From Lycium barbarum (taxonomy: Eukaryota > Streptophyta > Magnoliopsida > Solanales > Solanaceae): a stretch of DNA of 64,000 bases. Location: the NCBI RefSeq assembly GCF_019175385.1, contig NC_083346.1:61347821-61411820 (forward strand), written 5' to 3'. A program made the translations under genes and the position numbers. Numbering within the stretch: position 1 is the stretch's first letter; each line of letters opens with the position of its first letter. This document shows positions 1 to 9,553 of the stretch, in pieces. The notes under the pieces are model-generated. The model was given only the letters and a program-made list of their open reading frames with translations. It made no database searches and was not told where the DNA came from.

Positions 1-1211
1 GCAATGCATGTGCATGGACGAGGGTGATTAAAATGAGAAGTCTAAGAAATATGGGAAGTTGCAGAATTGCAACTGCCCAGTGGTCGTATATTGCAAAATA
101 CGGACCGTAAAGTGCAATACGGTCCGTAAACTGCCAGGTCGTAAACTGGCATGCCAAACTTCAACTTTCTGCCAGCTGAGGAAAAGGTATAATACGACCT
201 GGAATACAGACCGTAAAGTGATTTACGGCCCGTAAACCATGGTCGTAAACCACCATGAAGGCAGCCCAGCTTCTGGTTCTGGAAATGGTTAATTACGCCC
301 ATGGAGGACGAGCCGTATAGTGGAATACGGGCCGTAAACCTCCATGGACGACCACTGTTCACCCAGCATAGATTTTTCAATTCATTAAATATGAGGATCA
401 AGACTTGTCTTATTTCATTTCAACATTACACCACTTCTCTCTACATTTACTATATGAGTTTTCAAGGATTATAAGTCATCAACAACATTAAACAAGGGAA
501 TCAAGAGTAAGGAAATCATCAAGGATCATCCAAGGTCAAGAAATCCAAATGGAGATAAACTAGGGTTTTGCTCAAAGAGGAGTATTATCAACCAAAGCTT
601 GTTCCTACAACTTCTAAGGTAAGATTCATGATTTTTACAAGATGTTTAAGGTATTGGAGAATTAAAATACATGGATTGTAGAAAATATGGTCAACTAGGT
701 CATGAATGATGAATAGTGACATTTTGAGAAATAGTTTGAATTGAGTTATGAATGTTGTTGTGTTGTGATATGAATGTGTTATAAATGGTATTAAGATCAT
801 GAACTAGACACTTTGGACGAATGGACGTAGTTGGGTGTTATGACCATGAATGTGGGTGAATTAGAGGCAAATTGAGGAATCTAGATAATGTGGATAATGT
901 AAATGACTAATGGCCATTGTTATGATATTAATGAAGGTATAAACGCTAGCATTGGAAGGGAACGTGCAAGTGTAGAATAGTTCGACGAAAAGGTATGTAA
1001 GGCTAACCCTTCTTTCATAAGGCATGCTTCCTTGGCCAAACTCTTAAATCCTCTATATGAGTATGTTGTATTCAAATGATTGACATTCCGAGTTCATAAG
1101 CTCACGATCCTCGATATGTACTACGATTATACTACTCACCCCATATGACGAGTAAGCATAAGATATAGAGGTAGCGAAAGTGATGATAATAGTGATGACG
1201 ATGATAATAAT
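1..1211 (+). repeat. LTR-H, left part (start outside window)
   Basis: Plus-oriented long LTR of gypsy type that enters the window already in progress. It is recognised by its close match to LTR-F at 19663, including the palindrome array, the stretch with CTAGGGTTTTGC near 560, and the GGTATGTAAGGC motif near 992. The LTR is cut at 1211 by element G and resumes after 6223, with ATAAT duplicated on both sides. No coding capacity is visible. Confidence 0.85.
81..350 (+). promoter_or_regulatory. TACGGNCCGTA palindrome array of LTR-H
   Basis: Several copies of the 11-mer TACGGNCCGTA (centre base A, T or G), mixed with half sites such as GGTCGTAAAC, spaced by roughly 10-40 bases. The array ends some tens of bases before the AT-rich, TATA-like stretch CATTAAATATGAGG near 383. 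Comparable arrays occupy the same place in LTRs F, E, A and L. A cis-regulatory role is inferred from position. Confidence 0.7.
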
Positions 1212-1792
1212 TGATACAAGCCGAGTTGCCTCAAAGACAATTCGAGGACCGTCCCGTGGAGTCAAAGTTTGGATGATAGCATGGAGAGGACGGATGGGAG
1301 ATGGAAGAGCATTAAAGTGGCCAACGAGCAAGGAAAGCTATGTTTGCAAGAGGCCACATTCGGAAATTCAAGATTTCCATCTCCACAAGACAAGCCAAAC
1401 AAGGCCCTTGCCTCATTAATGGCATTTATGTAATAATGTAGGTCTTCTATTAGTTAGTTAGTATAAATACATTGTCTTTCATTTCATTAGGGGACTTTTG
1501 ACATTTGGAAGAAAAGATGAGTGACTTTGAGAGTTGTCTCTAGAGAGAGAAACTTATGAGAGAGGCCATGGATGGCTCTTGTTGAATCTTTGATTGTGAG
1601 AGGATTGGTTTCTTGGGAATTCAATTCCCTTGAGGTCATCCTAAGAGGTTGGTGCTTGTTTATGTTAATTAATTGAGGTCTTTAGGTTTGACACACCTTT
1701 AGGTTGCTTTTAATTCCATTTTCTTGTGTCAATCTATCTATCCTTTAATTCCCTTGTTATTTTGTTGCTTCCGCGTATCCGTTATTGTATCA
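1212..1792 (+). repeat. 5' LTR of element G
   Basis: Direct repeat of 581 bp, same length as the copy at 5643-6223. A TATAAATA box sits at 1462-1469, putting the transcription start near 1490, so U3 is about 280 bp. Ends are TG...CA. Substitutions against the 3' copy fall near 1249, 1524, 1612 and 1690. Confidence 0.95.
1462..1469 (+). promoter_or_regulatory. TATA box in 5' LTR of G
   Basis: TATAAATA in an AT-rich setting, repeated exactly in the 3' LTR at 5893-5900. It is the obvious RNA polymerase II promoter candidate for the element. Confidence 0.7.
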
Positions 1793-1794
1793 AT

Positions 1795-1806
1795 TGGTAT
1801 CAGAGC
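1795..1806 (+). other. Primer binding site of G (initiator-Met tRNA)
   Basis: TGGTATCAGAGC two bases after the LTR end matches the complement of the 3' end of plant initiator-Met tRNA, the usual primer of plant Ty3 elements. Confidence 0.95.
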
Positions 1807-2388
1807 TTAGTTTAGATTTGTTCCACCAAATCTAATCTTGGGTTTTGATTCAACAAAAAAAAAAAAAAAAAACCTAAATTTTAAAAAAAAAAAATCGAAT
1901 TCTCTTGTTGATTTTGTTGAATCTGGTGTTAGGTTTAAGTTCCTTAGAGTTTTAGGGTTTCAAATCCGAAATTTTGAGTCATTTCAAGTTGTTTTGAGAT
2001 TTTCACCATTGTTGAGTTGAAGAACTTGAAGAACTTGAAATGGGTCTTGTTGAGTTGGGTGAAATTGGGACTTGAAACTTATTGGGCTTTGTTCTAAAAG
2101 TCTTGGGGAGTCTAAATCTGAAATTTGAAAGAAAAACAAGTTGATTTGAGGGTAGTTGAATTTTTGAATTGTTCTTGTGTTCTTGAAGACCTTCAAATCT
2201 TCATAAGGAAGAAGACTCTCCAAAGGGCCATTTGATCCAAAAGTTGTCCAATAAAGTTGTGAAAAAAGTGTTAGAGGGCCAAAAACAAAAATATCAGAAA
2301 TACTTAGTTCATCAAAAGTGTTTGTGAATCTAAATTTCTGATTTTTGCAACAAAAAAAAAATTGAATTGGCCTATATGCGACACTAAA
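1807..2388 (+). other. Untranslated leader of G, first part
   Basis: Leader between the primer site and the repeat block. It contains two A-rich runs (about 1854-1871 and 1884-1893) and Phe/Leu/Ser-biased open frames without resemblance to known proteins. No gene is supported here. Confidence 0.6.
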
Positions 2389-2632
2389 TGCGAGTCGCCT
2401 GTTGAACATGCGAGTCGCCTGTTGAACATGCGAGTCGCCTGTTGAACATGCGAGTCGCATGTTGTGTCGCATCCTGTGACAGAAAGTTGACAAAGTTGCT
2501 GCCTCATATGCGACTCGCATATTCCATCGCATGTTGAACATGCGAGTTGCATCTCGTGTCGCATCCTGTGACAGAGAATTTTTCCGTTGGCTGCCTCATC
2601 TGCGAAACGCATATTACCCTCGCATGTTGCGC
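2389..2632 (+). repeat. ATGCGANTCGCAT palindrome and tandem-repeat block in G leader
   Basis: Three head-to-tail 20-bp units (GCGAGTCGCCTGTTGAACAT at 2390, 2410 and 2430) run into a looser repeat of about 80-100 bp that occurs twice, sharing GCATCCTGTGACAGA and CTGCCTCAT. Palindromes of the form ATGCGA-N-TCGCAT (near 2449 and 2508) have the same build as TACGG-N-CCGTA in the host LTR: two arms around a single free base. They could fold in RNA or bind a dimeric protein. Confidence 0.8.
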
Positions 2633-3193
2633 ATTTCAGGTTTTTAAACTTTTATTCTCTTTGATTTCATTTCTCAAAAACAAAAATATCTTGATCTTTA
2701 GTTGATGGTATTGCGTCCCTAATCCTTTGGTAGGGAACAAAAAAAAAAAAAAATTGGAGCCTCTTGGTCGTGTTTTCAAGTTATCACCTACCCGGGCCCG
2801 AAATTTTAATTATTTTCCCGATTTTTGCATTTCATTTTCTTGTGCCTCTCCACTAGTAGCCATTTAGTAGTTGTTCCTACTTGTGTTTGCTAGTTCTTGT
2901 GTCCGCATTTCTTTTGTGCCAATTCTTTTGTGCTTTTATTCGTTTTTGCTTCGTTGTTACTTTCTTGGTTCAAGTCCGTTAGATTGAATTGAGTCGTCCG
3001 TTCTTCTTGAGTCTACAAGAATCCATTCCGATCTCGAGTAGCAATTGTGCACCTTGCAACCAACTGAATCCAATCGAGAATCAACATCGGCCAATCCATT
3101 TGAGTGGTAAAAGGCAAGAGTGCGTGAGTTCATTTGAGTGGTGCTAGCCGAGCACAAACGAGTGTAAACACGAGTGTGGTGAGGATTCTTTAC
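2633..3193 (+). other. Untranslated leader of G, second part
   Basis: T-rich sequence without a credible ORF or repeat. It has a short A run near 2740 and leads into the acceptor-like site before the long ORF. A donor for that acceptor was not identified. Confidence 0.5.
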
Positions 3194-3224
3194 TACTAAT
3201 GTGTTTGCTAAGTGTTCTTTGCAG
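3194..3224 (+). promoter_or_regulatory. Possible intron 3' end before the G ORF
   Basis: TACTAAT (3194-3200) resembles a plant branch point. A pyrimidine-rich stretch and TTTGCAG follow, with the AG at 3223-3224, about 25 bases downstream. If used, the mRNA would begin the ORF at the ATG at 3235 rather than the ATG at 3199, which overlaps the branch-point motif. Confidence 0.45.
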
Positions 3225-3234
3225 GTACTTCTCC

Positions 3235-5850
3235 ATGGAGAGGCGATTCTTGGAGACCAAGGTAAACCTTTGTGGTAAAGAGGGAACCCTTGTGCTTGAT
3301 GACGATTGTTACACCAATTTCATCACCCCTCGTGCGGTTGAAGAATTAAGGCTACCTTGTGTGAATAGGAAAAGTCCTTATTATGACGAGGGAGGGTATT
3401 GGGTTGATAAGAGAGTGATGGTATTCATTTCACTTGGTGAGTACCAAGAGGAGGTTTGGTGTGATGTGCTTCCAATGGATACTTGTCACGTATGTTTAGG
3501 TGGCCCTTGGTTTCGAAGGCATGAGATTCCATATGAGCAAGACTGGCATAAGTATGTCGTGGATGAAAGGAGGAAACCTCTCTTTCCATATGTGCAAGAG
3601 CCCAATGTGAGATGGCCTATCTTGATTATGGAAGCTAGTGGAGAAGAGTATGTGAAATGGGAGTTCATGATGGAAGAAATCTTTGCTAGTTACCCTTATT
3701 CCCAAGAAAGGAAAATGAAATTGGCTATTGGGACTTTTGAGAAGAAGCTTGCACACTATTGGGCGTACAAGAGGGGAGATCCAATCACTACTTGGGATGC
3801 CATGAAAGAGAGCTTGAGAGGCCATTATCCCGAACCACATGAAAAGGGGTATAGGAGCAAAACCACTTCCCAAGAGAAAAAGTCAAAAGGGAAGAAGCAA
3901 AGTCCCCCTTGTGAGATGCCACAAATTCAACATACTCCCTCTCCTATAGAAACCCCAAGTGAGATTTGGGCGGCATTGAAAAGGAAGTGGTTGAAAGGAA
4001 GAACGGCGGACGAGACCATTAATTTACATGGTCAAATGAGCGTCCCTTTTGTGTCTCAAGACAAGGAAGATCCCTTACATGAGAATCAAGGTAAAATAAT
4101 TTCTCCTAATACTCATACTTTGTTGAGTGATCTTAATGCCAATTTGAGTATGAAAGTTAGTTTACCTTGCATTGAGCCTAGTGAATCCTTGCCATGTCTT
4201 GATAATGTCATTGTTGAAAGTGTCCTTACACTAGTTGATCCTATTGATGACCGAATTGATCTTTCTTGCGAGGTCGATTTGTGTCCACCTAGTGTTGACA
4301 CTTGTGATTTGAATGATAGTGCATTATCAATTGCTAAGCGTGCTCATACACTAGTTGATCCTTTTGATGACCAAGTTGACTCTTCTTGTAAGATCAATTT
4401 GTGTCCACCTAGTGTTGACACATGTGACTTGAATGGTAGTACACTGTCATGTGGTAATCATGTTAGAAAATCTTGTGAACTTGACCTACTACCAACTAGT
4501 GTTGAAATTTGTGTTGATCAACTTGCTTGTAATGATAATTCACTACTTGAGGATTCTTGTGATGTGCTTAACGTTCCTCTAGTGAATGTTGATTTTGATA
4601 TAGTTGGTCATTTGAAAGAGTGTGACACCTCATCTTTATTTGTTTCATGTCAAAATGAGTCCCTTGATCTTGTCTCAATGTCATGTGATAAGACTCAAAA
4701 TTGTGATGGTGGTGTGTGTCATGTAAATAGTCATGTGAATGAAAGTATGTTGAAAGATGACGTTTGTCTTTGTGAGAATGAAATTGCATGCTTTGACTCC
4801 TCATTGCTCATGGATTACTCTCTCTTAAAAGATAATGTCTTATTTGATGCTAACATGACTATTGCAAGTGAAATAACTAGTGGAATGTTTTGTAATGTTA
4901 AAAGTGTAGCCACTTTTGGGGACGACATGGTGTTTAAAAATCCACTATGGCATGATGGCGCTCTTCCCTATGATGGAGGTCTTCCTTTGGGAAATGATGA
5001 TGCATTTACGGGGAAGGAGTGTTTTGAAAAGGAAGGCGATTCTTGTTTACAAATTGCTACTTCTTCCTTGTGTGTTCAAACTCCTAGTAGCAAGCTAGAT
5101 TTTGTTCTTGAACCTAATAGTGAGGCTACATTTGAGGACACCATAGATGAAGTCATTTTAAGTGACACCTTTCTTTACTATTTATTTGCATATGATGACA
5201 TTCATGCTATTGTTGAGAGTTCATTTGATGTTGGGCGGGGCCCTATGGAGGTGCTTATTTGTTACCTTGCCCGTGATATGGGGGTATCTTTTCCTTTTGA
5301 CCCCGGTGAAATCTTCACTTTGTGTGAATGGTATTATTTTGCAATTGAGGATTATTTGTGTTTTATGCCAACTTGGTTTCTTGAAATCATTGGTTCTCTG
5401 AGAATATCCTCATTTCTTGATCTTTGGGATAGCCAAGTTCTTAGTACTCTACTTAAGAGTTTATTTTGCTTGAAAATGGTTGATATTTGGCTATATCAAA
5501 AATTTGTGCTTACTTGGCATGGTGGTGGGTCGGTCCACCTTAACACTAACCCTCATCCATTGAGGACTTGGTTTTTGTTTGTCTCCTTTATGGTTTTGCA
5601 AGGTATAGATTCGAGGACGATTCCTTTTCAAGAAGGGGAGAATGATACAAGCCGAGTTGCCTCAAAGACAATTCGAGGGCCGTCCCGTGGAGTCAAAGTT
5701 TGGATGATAGCATGGAGAGGACGGATGGGAGATGGAAGAGCATTAAAGTGGCCAACGAGCAAGGAAAGCTATGTTTGCAAGAGGCCACATTCGGAAATTC
5801 AAGATTTCCATCTCCACAAGACAAGCCAAACAAGGCCCTTGCCTCATTAA
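3235..5850 (+). CDS. Element G protein: protease-like then gag-like domain, long novel tail
   Basis: Intact frame (the open frame extends to 3199; I prefer the ATG at 3235, after the acceptor-like site). From the 3199 start: residues 14-125 match the plant gypsy retropepsin-like region, with WCDVLPMDTCH and LGGPW for the usual cDV.PM.acH..LGRPW. The expected catalytic D-S-G is DDD (VLDDDCYTN), so it is probably inactive as a protease. Residues 150-220 resemble a retrotransposon gag segment (YVKWE, ERKMKLA, TTWDAMKESL, HYPEPH). A Lys-rich linker follows. Then a Cys/Asp-rich stretch contains a near-duplicate of about 40 residues (LVDP.DD...SC...LCPPSVDTCDLN, near 4225-4330 and 4345-4450). The C-terminal part is Trp/Phe-rich and unrecognised. 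Protease before gag reverses the normal order. The frame runs through the polypurine tract and 208 bp into the 3' LTR. Function is unknown. Confidence 0.8.
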   Translation: MERRFLETKVNLCGKEGTLVLDDDCYTNFITPRAVEELRLPCVNRKSPYYDEGGYWVDKRVMVFISLGEYQEEVWCDVLPMDTCHVCLGGPWFRRHEIPYEQDWHKYVVDERRKPLFPYVQEPNVRWPILIMEASGEEYVKWEFMMEEIFASYPYSQERKMKLAIGTFEKKLAHYWAYKRGDPITTWDAMKESLRGHYPEPHEKGYRSKTTSQEKKSKGKKQSPPCEMPQIQHTPSPIETPSEIWAALKRKWLKGRTADETINLHGQMSVPFVSQDKEDPLHENQGKIISPNTHTLLSDLNANLSMKVSLPCIEPSESLPCLDNVIVESVLTLVDPIDDRIDLSCEVDLCPPSVDTCDLNDSALSIAKRAHTLVDPFDDQVDSSCKINLCPPSVDTCDLNGSTLSCGNHVRKSCELDLLPTSVEICVDQLACNDNSLLEDSCDVLNVPLVNVDFDIVGHLKECDTSSLFVSCQNESLDLVSMSCDKTQNCDGGVCHVNSHVNESMLKDDVCLCENEIACFDSSLLMDYSLLKDNVLFDANMTIASEITSGMFCNVKSVATFGDDMVFKNPLWHDGALPYDGGLPLGNDDAFTGKECFEKEGDSCLQIATSSLCVQTPSSKLDFVLEPNSEATFEDTIDEVILSDTFLYYLFAYDDIHAIVESSFDVGRGPMEVLICYLARDMGVSFPFDPGEIFTLCEWYYFAIEDYLCFMPTWFLEIIGSLRISSFLDLWDSQVLSTLLKSLFCLKMVDIWLYQKFVLTWHGGGSVHLNTNPHPLRTWFLFVSFMVLQGIDSRTIPFQEGENDTSRVASKTIRGPSRGVKVWMIAWRGRMGDGRALKWPTSKESYVCKRPHSEIQDFHLHKTSQTRPLPH
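5631..5642 (+). other. Polypurine tract of G
   Basis: AGAAGGGGAGAA directly before the 3' LTR primes plus-strand DNA synthesis in this class of element. It is also read in frame by the long ORF. Confidence 0.9.
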
Positions 5851-6223
5851 TGGCATTTATGTAATAATGTAGGTCTTCTATTAGTTAGTTAGTATAAATA
5901 CATTGTCTTTCATTTCATTAGGGGACTTTTGACATTTGGAAGAAAAGATGAGTGATTTTGAGAGTTGTCTCTAGAGAGAGAAACTTATGAGAGAGGCCAT
6001 GGATGGCTCTTGTTGAATCTTTGATTGTGAGAGGATTGGTTGCTTGGGAATTCAATTCCCTTGAGGTCATCCTAAGAGGTTGGTGCTTGTTTATGTTAAT
6101 TAATTGAGGTCTTTAGGTTTGATACACCTTTAGGTTGCTTTTAATTCCATTTTCTTGTGTCAATCTATCTATCCTTTAATTCCCTTGTTATTTTGTTGCT
6201 TCCGCGTATCCGTTATTGTATCA
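5643..6223 (+). repeat. 3' LTR of element G
   Basis: 581-bp copy of the LTR at 1212-1792 with four substitutions and no length change. It supplies the stop codon of the element's ORF at 5848-5850. TATA box at 5893-5900. Confidence 0.95.
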
Positions 6224-7279
6224 ATAATAATGATGTTAAAAGGTGCCTACGGGCTAGCATGCTTATATGTGCCTATGAAGGGATATAATTAAACCCCGAG
6301 CCTATGGTGCCGGGTAGAGTATATGATTATATATATGTATGTATGTATACGATTACGAAACGCGCGCACTTCTCTGCAGATGGTACGGATAACCCTGAAG
6401 CCTTAGTAGGGCCAGGTAGAAATAACATTGAGCCTTGGTTGGCTAAGTACGTATGAAACATCGAACCTTATGGTCGGGCACGCTATATATGTATATAAGT
6501 GTATGGCTATGTATATAATATGAATATGAATGTGAAAAGACTATGTATACGAATGCGAATAAGGACATGTATATGAATATGAGCACAAGTATGGTACCAG
6601 TACTATTATGGAATACGGATGATGACGTAGGTGTACAAATACGTATGAAAAATGGAAAGTCCTACGAAAGGTAAGTAAGTGCCATGACGATGACATTATT
6701 GTCTCCCCTCCTACGCTATTTCTTCTGTTATGTATTATGCTTATGTATATATCGATGTTGATCATGCTTTACATACTCAGTACATTCTTCGTACTGACGT
6801 CCTTTTGTTTGTGGACGCTGCGTCATGCCCGCAGGTGCACAGGGAGACAGGCTCGATCCATAGCTGCTTATCCAGAGATTGCATAGCAAAGCTCCATTTC
6901 CTTCGGAGCCATAGCTTTTGGGTACTCATTCTTTTGTGTATGTAATTATGGGCATAGCGGGGTCCTGTCCCGCTCATATGATATGTCATACTCTTAGAGG
7001 CTCGTAGTCATGTGTATGTGGGTAGAGATGTTCGGCCATATTGGCCCATGTTTTGTATATCTTTTTTGTCCTCGTCGGCCTTGTACTTATGATGTGGCAT
7101 AGATGCCTATGATATGTTAAATGATGATAGTCGTCTAATGGGATCAATATGGTTATCGATAAAAGAAAAAGCACGAATTGACTTATGGTTCACCTAGAGG
7201 TTATGTTATGTACGATAAGGGGGTGCCCGCGTGGGGTAGCACCGGGTGCTCGTCGCGGCCCCCTAGCCGGGTCGTGACA
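6224..7279 (+). repeat. LTR-H, right part
   Basis: Continuation of LTR-H after element G, ending in GGGTCGTGACA. No primer site follows, so H is a solo LTR or the 3' LTR of an element upstream of the window. The next five bases, GTCAG, would be its target duplication. The insertion falls in the stem-loop region of LTR-I. Confidence 0.85.
6777..6974 (+). other. Conserved stem-loop cluster, LTR-H
   Basis: Three abutting hairpins: TCAGTAC/GTACTGA with 7-nt loop (6777-6797), CGTCC/GGACG (6798-6817), CTGCG/CGCAG with loop TCATGCC (6818-6834). A fourth, AGCGGG/CCCGCT with loop GTCCTGT, lies at 6956-6974. The same set with paired base changes occurs in the other LTR families. Confidence 0.75.
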
Positions 7280-7494
7280 GTCAGTACGGATAATGTACTG
7301 AGTATGTAAGGCATAAGAGTAGCATAAGAATCATGAAGGAAATCTGAAACTCAAAAGCCAAACTGACAGTTTGCATAGATATTTATGAACAAGTATCTGT
7401 AAGTATTTGCATAAATCTGTATAACTGACAATGCCTCTGTGGGCGCATAATCTGCATGCTCTCAATGATAATCATGCTCATGTATAAAAATATA

Positions 7495-7760
7495 GGTCAT
7501 AGTGCTGAGGAACGTTCAGCCCGATCCATATCCCATATAATAGTGCCGAGGAACGTACGACCCAATCCATATATCATATCATAATAGTTCCGAGGAGCGT
7601 ATGGCTCGATCCATATATAATACTATAATAGTGTTGAGGAATGTACGGCCCAATCCATATATAATATCATAATAGTGTCGAGGAACGTACGGTCCCATCC
7701 AAATATAATATCAAAATAGTGCCGAGGAACATACGGCCCGATCCATATATAATCATCAAG
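7495..7760 (-). repeat. Minisatellite of LTR-I, about 57-bp units
   Basis: About five to six diverged units containing GAGGAACGTACGGCCC followed by ATCCATATATAATA. In the element's sense, the first unit gives GCTGA/TCAGC and other units GCCG/CGGC around ACGTTCC, so several units can form small hairpins. The unit core is shared with the D-family minisatellite at 24658. Confidence 0.75.
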
Positions 7761-8779
7761 GTGCACCAGCTGATCAGGAGGTAATGCGTATATAATGCCT
7801 ATCCCTTTCCCCATACCCCATATACATATAATATTCGCATATATAACGCCTTCTGGTCATGGGTCAATATGCATCCGAATATATGAATGCAATACATGTA
7901 TAAACTGAATACATGGAACTCTCAGAGTGACACAAGGTTTTACTATCTCTGATGAACCTCTTTTGAGCTAACATCATCAACATAAGAAATCTCAAGACCC
8001 ATGAACAGAAGGAACAATCATAACGGGGTATAGGAACATCAAAGACTGAAGTACTCCTAGTGCTTCTAAGAGTAGAGTAATATGGAAGCTCATTTAATCG
8101 CTTGTTGGCTCATAACATAGGATCATGCCAAAATGAAGAAGGAATAGCCTTAACATACCATAACGTCTCCTTAATTGCTTAATGTTCTCCTTCCAATTCG
8201 AAAAGTCTAAATTCAAGAGGATCATACTAAGGTTAAGTCTTGGAAAGCATTCTTAAGCTCAATCTAGCATAATTAACGAGTTAACGAAATTTGGGCAACA
8301 CTTCCCCTATTTTATCAACTTCCACCATATGGAAAAACAAATCCCAAACAACAATAACAACATCCATAATATCACAATCAAGAAGTTATATTCAATTAAA
8401 TCCGAAGTTGGACCAAAATCCTCATTTTAAGTTCACTCATAGTCATCTTCTTCATTACACCATCCAAGGCTTCTCCACTTTCATTCTTTTCCTTTCTAAG
8501 GGGTACTAAACCTTTATATCAACTAAACCATAAGAATAAGAAGAGAAACATACCTTGTAATCAAATAAATTCACCTCACTCAACTTCCTCCAAGCTCATG
8601 TTCACCACAATTTGAAGAAAAACAAGAACAATCACCTCCCTTGGATCACCTTAAGCTATTGATGTTGATCTTCTCTCTTGATGATATGGAAAGGTGAGAA
8701 GGGTTAGGGAACCATCAAAAGCTCTTAAAACTACTCTATAAAGGTAGGGAAATAAGTGAGAGAAGGTGGAAATGAGTTT

Positions 8780-8990
8780 GGGGTCCTTTGGGTTTTAAAA
8801 AGGTGGCCAAATCACACCCCGACCAACTTTGCGCAGAGTAAGCGGCTTAGCACACTTAGTGTGCGGCCGTACACTCCACCCCTGGCCTGGGGAGGGACTT
8901 GGACAGTAAGTCCAGCCATTTTGGCAAGTTGGCGTGCAGTGTACGGGTCAGCACATTGAGTGTGCAACCGCACACTGCTCACTTTCTCCC
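8780..8990 (-). promoter_or_regulatory. Promoter of LTR-I: palindromes plus TATA-like box
   Basis: Read on the minus strand, AGTGTGC/GCACACT-type inverted repeats (for example around 8965, centre four bases; another near 8850-8875) lie upstream of TTTTTAAAACCC near 8793-8805. The arrangement matches the TACGGNCCGTA arrays in other LTRs, but the palindrome is different. Confidence 0.5.
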
Positions 8991-9328
8991 GGTTTCGTGA
9001 AAATGCAATCTTTTCAATTCGTTTGATTTCCAATCCTTATGGAACCTTCTTGGAAATTGTCTATAACTTAATTAACCATCTAAGAGACCTCATATATCTT
9101 CCTCAAGGTGATTCTAGGCAATGCATAGCTCAAATGATACGAAATTTCCCAAAACATGGCGCAACCTTAACTTTCTCCGACGAACTTACTTCTTTAGCCT
9201 CAAATGCCTTTGGAATCTTAATTAGAATCATCAAACATCCTTCTTAACCTTACAAGGGATTCCTGTCCACTTTAGGTTTACATTGGCATGTTCATATTGT
9301 GAGAGACATGAAATTCCAGGGTCTAACA

Positions 9329-9344
9329 TTCCTTCCCCCTTAAG
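9329..9344 (-). other. Polypurine tract of element I
   Basis: Minus-strand CTTAAGGGGGAAGGAA immediately inside the 3' LTR. It confirms orientation and LTR end. Confidence 0.85.
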
Positions 9345-9553
9345 AGCATACGTCCCCGATGTTAAGCTCTCAAGGATTCTATAAAAATTTCGCCAGAGTT
9401 TCCCCTGTAAATGTACCAATCCATCCTGTACACAGCAACCTAAAATAATTCCTCACAGGGCCACATACTAAAATATACAACACCATGGCCTCACACGACC
9501 AATCATAACAGCCATAAATCAATACTATGGCATCTCACGACCAATCACAACAA

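Larger units (their letters stand above)
1212..6223 (+). mobile_element. Element G: complete non-autonomous LTR retrotransposon
   Basis: Five-kilobase element with two 581-bp LTRs (TGATACAAGCC...TTGTATCA), a primer site for initiator-Met tRNA, a polypurine tract and the 5-bp target duplication ATAAT (1207-1211 and 6224-6228). I count four substitutions between the LTRs, so it is fairly young. It lies inside LTR-H. The interior holds a 1.4-kb leader and one long ORF; there is no reverse transcriptase, RNase H or integrase, so it must depend on enzymes from another element. Its short LTRs are unrelated to the 2-3 kb LTRs around it. Confidence 0.95.
7280..9328 (-). repeat. LTR-I remnant (3' LTR of a minus-strand element)
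   Basis: Minus-oriented LTR whose U5 side was separated by the H insertion. It begins inside stem-loop 1 (GTCAGTACGG...TACTGAG) and ends at TCTAACA, followed by the reverse complement of a polypurine tract. It holds a minisatellite (7495-7760), a CT-rich part with no gene (about 7900-8750) and a palindromic promoter region (8780-8990). Confidence 0.8.

Noticed and set aside
1..350. Palindrome arrays as centromeric satellite
   Set aside because: They occur once per LTR at a fixed promoter position and are not long tandem arrays.
1984..2612. Minus-strand ORFs of 185 and 102 codons over G's leader
   Set aside because: They are antisense to the element and gain length from the tandem repeat (MFNRRLACST repeats); no domain seen.
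4113..4301. Minus-strand ORFs inside the G coding region
   Set aside because: Shadows of the 883-codon frame.
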